64,000 nucleotides of DNA. Origin: Halalkalibacter okhensis. Its GTDB lineage: Bacteria > Bacillota > Bacilli > Bacillales > Bacillaceae_D. Below the pieces are notes generated by a model. That model saw nothing but the letters and a program-made list of their open reading frames with translations, had not been told where the DNA came from and made no database searches. Each line of letters begins with the position of its first letter. Position 1 is the stretch's first letter. Below, in pieces: positions 60,770 through 64,000 of the stretch. The stretch covers positions 156,233-220,232 of the forward strand of contig NZ_JRJU01000004.1 of assembly GCF_000787375.1 (NCBI RefSeq), given 5' to 3'. The translations under genes were made by a program, and so were the position numbers.

Positions 60770-61957
60770 CTATACGATCGAATCTTGCAAATCTGTATCA
60801 TCCTTCACTAATAATACACCAAGCTGATGATGTTCCCCATCATAAAGAGCTCCTTTAGCAAAGCGCACTTCCCCTTCATGATTTAAGACATCTACTTTAG
60901 CAAAGGCCGAATTGATTTGCAGCGCTTCATAAAAGCTTGTCTGATCAACAACTTCTTGACCGTTAATTCTAACAATCGTTTCACCAACGACGATATTCAT
61001 TTTTTCAGCGGGACTACCTGGCAAGACGCCAAGAACAATACAACCCTTTGATTGACTAGAGAAAAAAGCAGGAAGTTTATCATCATGCTTTTTCGTAAGA
61101 TAGGAAAGCAACTCACGGCTCAAAATAGCTAGTCCACCTAAAATGACCGCTAAAGCAGGCACAAAATAACTACCCACAGCTAGGATTGCAAATAGAATGC
61201 CTAACCCTATCACTCGAAATCCAGTCGTTCGAATAGGAACGTGTGGAAGCGCTCCTCTGACTCGCTGTTGAAACCCGATTAAAAATGGAACGAGTACAGG
61301 TTGTAATCCTACATCGGCGACCGTTAAAACAGGCCAGAATGAAAAAGCCGGAATGATTCCTTCAGGGATAAAGAGTACAATTGGGACCATCCAAAGCCTT
61401 TTGGCGATATGTATACCAACCCACTTGCCACGTTTGCTTCTCTCAAGGAGCGGCGACGTGTATTTTGCCCCATTCATTCGCACCAAAAATCCCTCTGCTA
61501 GAGCCATAATCGCTAATAATATAGCTGGAACGAAGATAGGTATTTGCGACAAAATATCATATAAAGGCGTAAGCGGCTCAACCGTACGTAATAACGGCTC
61601 AAAACCGTATAAGAGCAACACGACTCCAAGTACAAACGTCGGTGAGATCCAGCGTAGCTGTGTTGTCAGCGCACAAATAATATAAATAATTGCTAGCACC
61701 GCAACAAACGGCAACGTAATCGTAAGGCCTAACGCAACCGTAACCATTGAGACTATGACACCTAATACGACTGCAGATATAAACGGAATCGTAATATCCG
61801 CCATCCGACCATACACTCTCGTATGAAATGAGAGTCGTTCTTTTTTCACGCGATTGCCAGAAAATAAATACACAGCAAACAGACCTATATACAATAGGGG
61901 GTTAATTAAAAAATAGACTAAAAGGATTCCAATACTTTGTAAAATGTCATTTAGCAT
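60770..61957 (-). CDS. minJ: MinJ-like topological division protein with PDZ domain
   Basis: MinJ bridges DivIVA and MinD and keeps division at midcell in Bacillus. The 395-residue protein has about eight membrane segments and then a C-terminal PDZ domain (about 305-395) with GCIVLGVLPGSPAEKMNIVVG. The ATG at 61957 follows GAAGGAG; a longer frame to 62008 is rejected. It follows ctpB, separated by a strong terminator, as in related genomes. Confidence 0.9.
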   Translation of the reverse strand: MLNDILQSIGILLVYFLINPLLYIGLFAVYLFSGNRVKKERLSFHTRVYGRMADITIPFISAVVLGVIVSMVTVALGLTITLPFVAVLAIIYIICALTTQLRWISPTFVLGVVLLLYGFEPLLRTVEPLTPLYDILSQIPIFVPAILLAIMALAEGFLVRMNGAKYTSPLLERSKRGKWVGIHIAKRLWMVPIVLFIPEGIIPAFSFWPVLTVADVGLQPVLVPFLIGFQQRVRGALPHVPIRTTGFRVIGLGILFAILAVGSYFVPALAVILGGLAILSRELLSYLTKKHDDKLPAFFSSQSKGCIVLGVLPGSPAEKMNIVVGETIVRINGQEVVDQTSFYEALQINSAFAKVDVLNHEGEVRFAKGALYDGEHHQLGVLLVKDDTDLQDSIV

Positions 61958-62006
61958 AGTTGTATCTCCTTCAACTATTCTTCCTTTTAACGTATCACAT
62001 TTATGC

Positions 62007-62047
62007 AAAAAGGTACATCCTTCATTACGCGAAGGATGTACCTTTTT
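62007..62047. terminator. Bidirectional hairpin terminator after ctpB
   Basis: AAAAAGGTACATCCTT-loop-AAGGATGTACCTTTTT, a perfect 16-bp stem with T-runs on both strands. For ctpB on the minus strand. Confidence 0.9.
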
Positions 62048-62076
62048 CTTTCGACATTTATCGCAAAATACCTCTT

Positions 62077-63546
62077 TTACTCATTCGTTTGTTCTACTAA
62101 CAACTCAATTGCTCGTTGCAACTGTTGATCATTTTCTTTTTCACGAACGATATCTACTGTTTGTTGCTGAATCATCGCCGCTGTCTCTTCATCAATCTTT
62201 CCAGTTGGCTCTAGGTTATTGGAGCGCTGAAAGGCAATTACCGCCACTTCCGTCTGCTCACTAAAGTAGCCATCTGTTCTTCCAGGTTCATGTCCTAGAC
62301 CTTTTAACATGATTTGAGCATTTTTAATTTGCTCACTCATCATATCTAGACGCAATTCCCCTTCTTCTCCAATGGAAATCGGAGCTGTATAGAAGTAATC
62401 GGGTTGTTTCACCTCAACCGTCGGCTCCACACCTACTCCATTAATATCATTACCAGCGGATGTTAACCATCTGAATAACGACAGTTTTAACTCACTTCCA
62501 TCACCAAGCTGTATCGTTTGTTGAACGGTTCCTTTTCCAAACGTTTGCTCTCCAACGACATCATACCCTCCACCTTCGATTAACGCAGCTGATAAAATTT
62601 CTGATGCTGATGCTGATGCTCGATCCGTTAAACCGATGATTGGGTAAGGCTTACGCTCATCCAAATTAGACATGTAACGGATTTTTTCTCCATCACGGTT
62701 TTCAATTTGAACAATTGGTGTATTGCTAGGAATAATCAGTTTCCCGATATCTTCTACCGCATTTAAGTAACCACCAGGGTTTCCGCGGACATCAATGAGC
62801 AATCCATCAATCCCTTCGTCCTCAAGAGCTTCAAGCTTTTCTTTAAAACGATCGGCCGTATCTTCAGAGAATGATGTAATTTCAAGTAAGCCGAGTGTTT
62901 TGCCGTCACGCTCGATCACATCGGAACGAACCGTTTCAATTGGAATCAATCCACGCTCAACCGGAACTTCAAACAGGTCACTTTGGCCAGCCCGTTCAAT
63001 CGTTAAGTTGACAATCGTCCCTTTTTCCCCACGAATTTGTAAGACCGCTTCATAGAGAGACAGACCTTCGATCGATTCCCCATCAATTTCAATGATTTTA
63101 TCATTTGGTTGAAGTCCTGCTTTTTCAGCTGGCGACTCACGAAATGGAGCAACAATGGTTACTTTCCCGTCCGTCATGCTTACCTCTGCTCCAATTCCTT
63201 CAAAATGAGATCCAAGTGACTCCACAAATTGCGTGGCCGTTTCTTGGTCCATATAAACAGAATAAGGGTCTTCTAACGTCCGGAGCATCCCCTCAATCGC
63301 GCCTTCATATAACTCTTGCTCGCTCACTTCATCGACATATTGTTCATGGATAATTCCTAAAGCCTTTTGGAACTTTCCTAAAAGCTCCTCATCCGTCAGT
63401 TCTGATTGTGCTTGTCCTCCACTTTCTAATGGATCTGATACAGCTGTATCAGTCTCCATACTAGGTTGGCTCGTTTGGAAGTAAAAACCAAATGCCCCTA
63501 ACACGAACACGGCAGCTATGATCATAAGAACTTGCTTTTTGTTCAT
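62077..63546 (-). CDS. ctpB: Carboxy-terminal processing peptidase (S41) with PDZ and PG-binding domains
   Basis: A membrane-anchored serine peptidase; in B. subtilis CtpB is secreted and cleaves SpoIVFA in the sigma-K checkpoint. The 489-residue protein has an N-terminal membrane anchor (VLMIIAAVFVLGAFGFYF), a PDZ domain (about 115-190, IEGIGAEVSM and GLQPNDKIIEIDGE), the S41 core with catalytic Ser in DRASASASEILSAAL and Lys in TFGKGTVQQ, and a C-terminal peptidoglycan-binding domain (about 400-460, GRTDGYFSEQTEVAVIAFQ). The PG-binding domain is a feature of CtpA/CtpB in Bacilli. AGGAG precedes the ATG. Confidence 0.94.
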   Translation of the reverse strand: MNKKQVLMIIAAVFVLGAFGFYFQTSQPSMETDTAVSDPLESGGQAQSELTDEELLGKFQKALGIIHEQYVDEVSEQELYEGAIEGMLRTLEDPYSVYMDQETATQFVESLGSHFEGIGAEVSMTDGKVTIVAPFRESPAEKAGLQPNDKIIEIDGESIEGLSLYEAVLQIRGEKGTIVNLTIERAGQSDLFEVPVERGLIPIETVRSDVIERDGKTLGLLEITSFSEDTADRFKEKLEALEDEGIDGLLIDVRGNPGGYLNAVEDIGKLIIPSNTPIVQIENRDGEKIRYMSNLDERKPYPIIGLTDRASASASEILSAALIEGGGYDVVGEQTFGKGTVQQTIQLGDGSELKLSLFRWLTSAGNDINGVGVEPTVEVKQPDYFYTAPISIGEEGELRLDMMSEQIKNAQIMLKGLGHEPGRTDGYFSEQTEVAVIAFQRSNNLEPTGKIDEETAAMIQQQTVDIVREKENDQQLQRAIELLVEQTNE

Positions 63547-63975
63547 ATCGCTATCAACTCCTACTATATCTACAACTTCATTTATGACAGCCTATCCAAT
63601 CTGTTATGCGATCATAGAAAGGAGAAGGCAAAAACCCTATTTTCTTCTTTCCCATCAAATAATGGAGTATCACTCTAACCTATGCTTTTTCAATCGATAT
63701 TATGTTTTGGTATTCCCTTCATTTTAGTCAATGATCGGAAATAAGTCAAAGCTCGCTAACGATGAAAACCATCGCCATAAAGGGTTTTTGGTAATATGTA
63801 AAAATGAGGAGTTTTGTGGTAAATAGTTGAAACCAAACAAACGTAAAAGCCTTATGAAAATTTTTCTATTGTCGGTTAATGGATACACGCAATCTCTAAA
63901 AGCTAGATTATCATGTACGCTCTCAGCTTATGCAAAAACTTCAATACTATTATTATTTCTTCCTCGTTTTATTAG
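63547..63975. other. Non-coding end of the window
   Basis: About 430 AT-rich bases holding the ctpB promoter region. No gene or repeat can be supported. Confidence 0.5.
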
Positions 63976-64000
63976 CAAAAGAGGATGACTAAGTCATCCT
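63976..64000 (-). terminator. Terminator of a gene beyond the right edge
   Basis: AGGATGAC-tta-GTCATCCT with CTTTT following on the minus strand. The gene it serves lies outside the window. Confidence 0.7.

Overview
The window is a stretch of the chromosome of a low-GC Gram-positive bacterium of the family Bacillaceae. The gene order matches the Bacillus subtilis segment carrying cggR-gapA-pgk-tpiA-pgm-eno, sigL, clpP, crh-whiA-yvcK-rapZ-yvcI, trxB, hisZGDBHAFI, hprK-lgt-yvoD-ppaX-yvoF, yvlBCD, csbA-uvrB-uvrA and minJ/ctpB. Very acidic exported lipoproteins, Opu-type transport and the style of the intergenic repeats suggest a halotolerant or alkaliphilic genus, but the species cannot be fixed from here. 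Nearly all genes lie on the minus strand. The plus-strand exceptions are a lipoprotein, clpP, a MerR-type regulator and a transporter relic. No rRNA, tRNA, CRISPR array, prophage or intact insertion sequence was seen.

Layout: (1) 1-8236, an accessory catabolic/transport locus: two paralogous FAD-binding oxidases (one cut by the window edge), a creatininase-family enzyme, an NMT1/SsuA-type ABC importer and a cyclase-family hydrolase, with a BCCT transporter relic in between. (2) 8486-10100, a lipoprotein gene and a repeat-rich gap. (3) 10109-17290, the glycolytic operon with its CggR operator. (4) 17362-24013, a glutaredoxin-like gene, rpoN with a perfect cre site, clpP with a CtsR box, then crh/whiA/yvcK/rapZ/nudix. 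(5) 24.3-24.9 kb, an array of 52-bp repeats, then trxB, a TPR protein and the eight-gene histidine operon. (6) 34.2-45.8 kb, an accessory block: a CocE/NonD hydrolase, an apparent carnitine-to-glycine-betaine operon with its own OpuA-like importer, several small genes, and a TetR regulator whose operators sit in its own promoter and in that of the carnitine operon. (7) 46-63.5 kb, core genes yvoF, ppaX, yvoD, lgt, hprK, yvlDCB, uvrA, uvrB, csbA, minJ and ctpB, separated by large repeat-filled gaps.

The most unusual material is intergenic. At least seven copies of a structured element (17.7, 48.2-48.7, 51.1 and 53.1-53.3 kb) carry hairpins whose arms change by compensatory substitution while the loops stay conserved. 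One copy has inserted inside another. Other repeats are a 370-bp duplicated element at 9.6 and 59.6 kb, a Bacillaceae-type GC-rich repeat in at least four places, two unlinked arrays with the same 52-bp period, and a 20-bp-period array at 34.0 kb.

Functionally, the core genes cover central glycolysis and its regulation (CggR, HprK, Crh, YvcK), protein quality control, histidine synthesis, envelope lipoprotein maturation, nucleotide excision repair and division-site control. The accessory genes add uptake and breakdown of quaternary ammonium compounds and of one unidentified small molecule.
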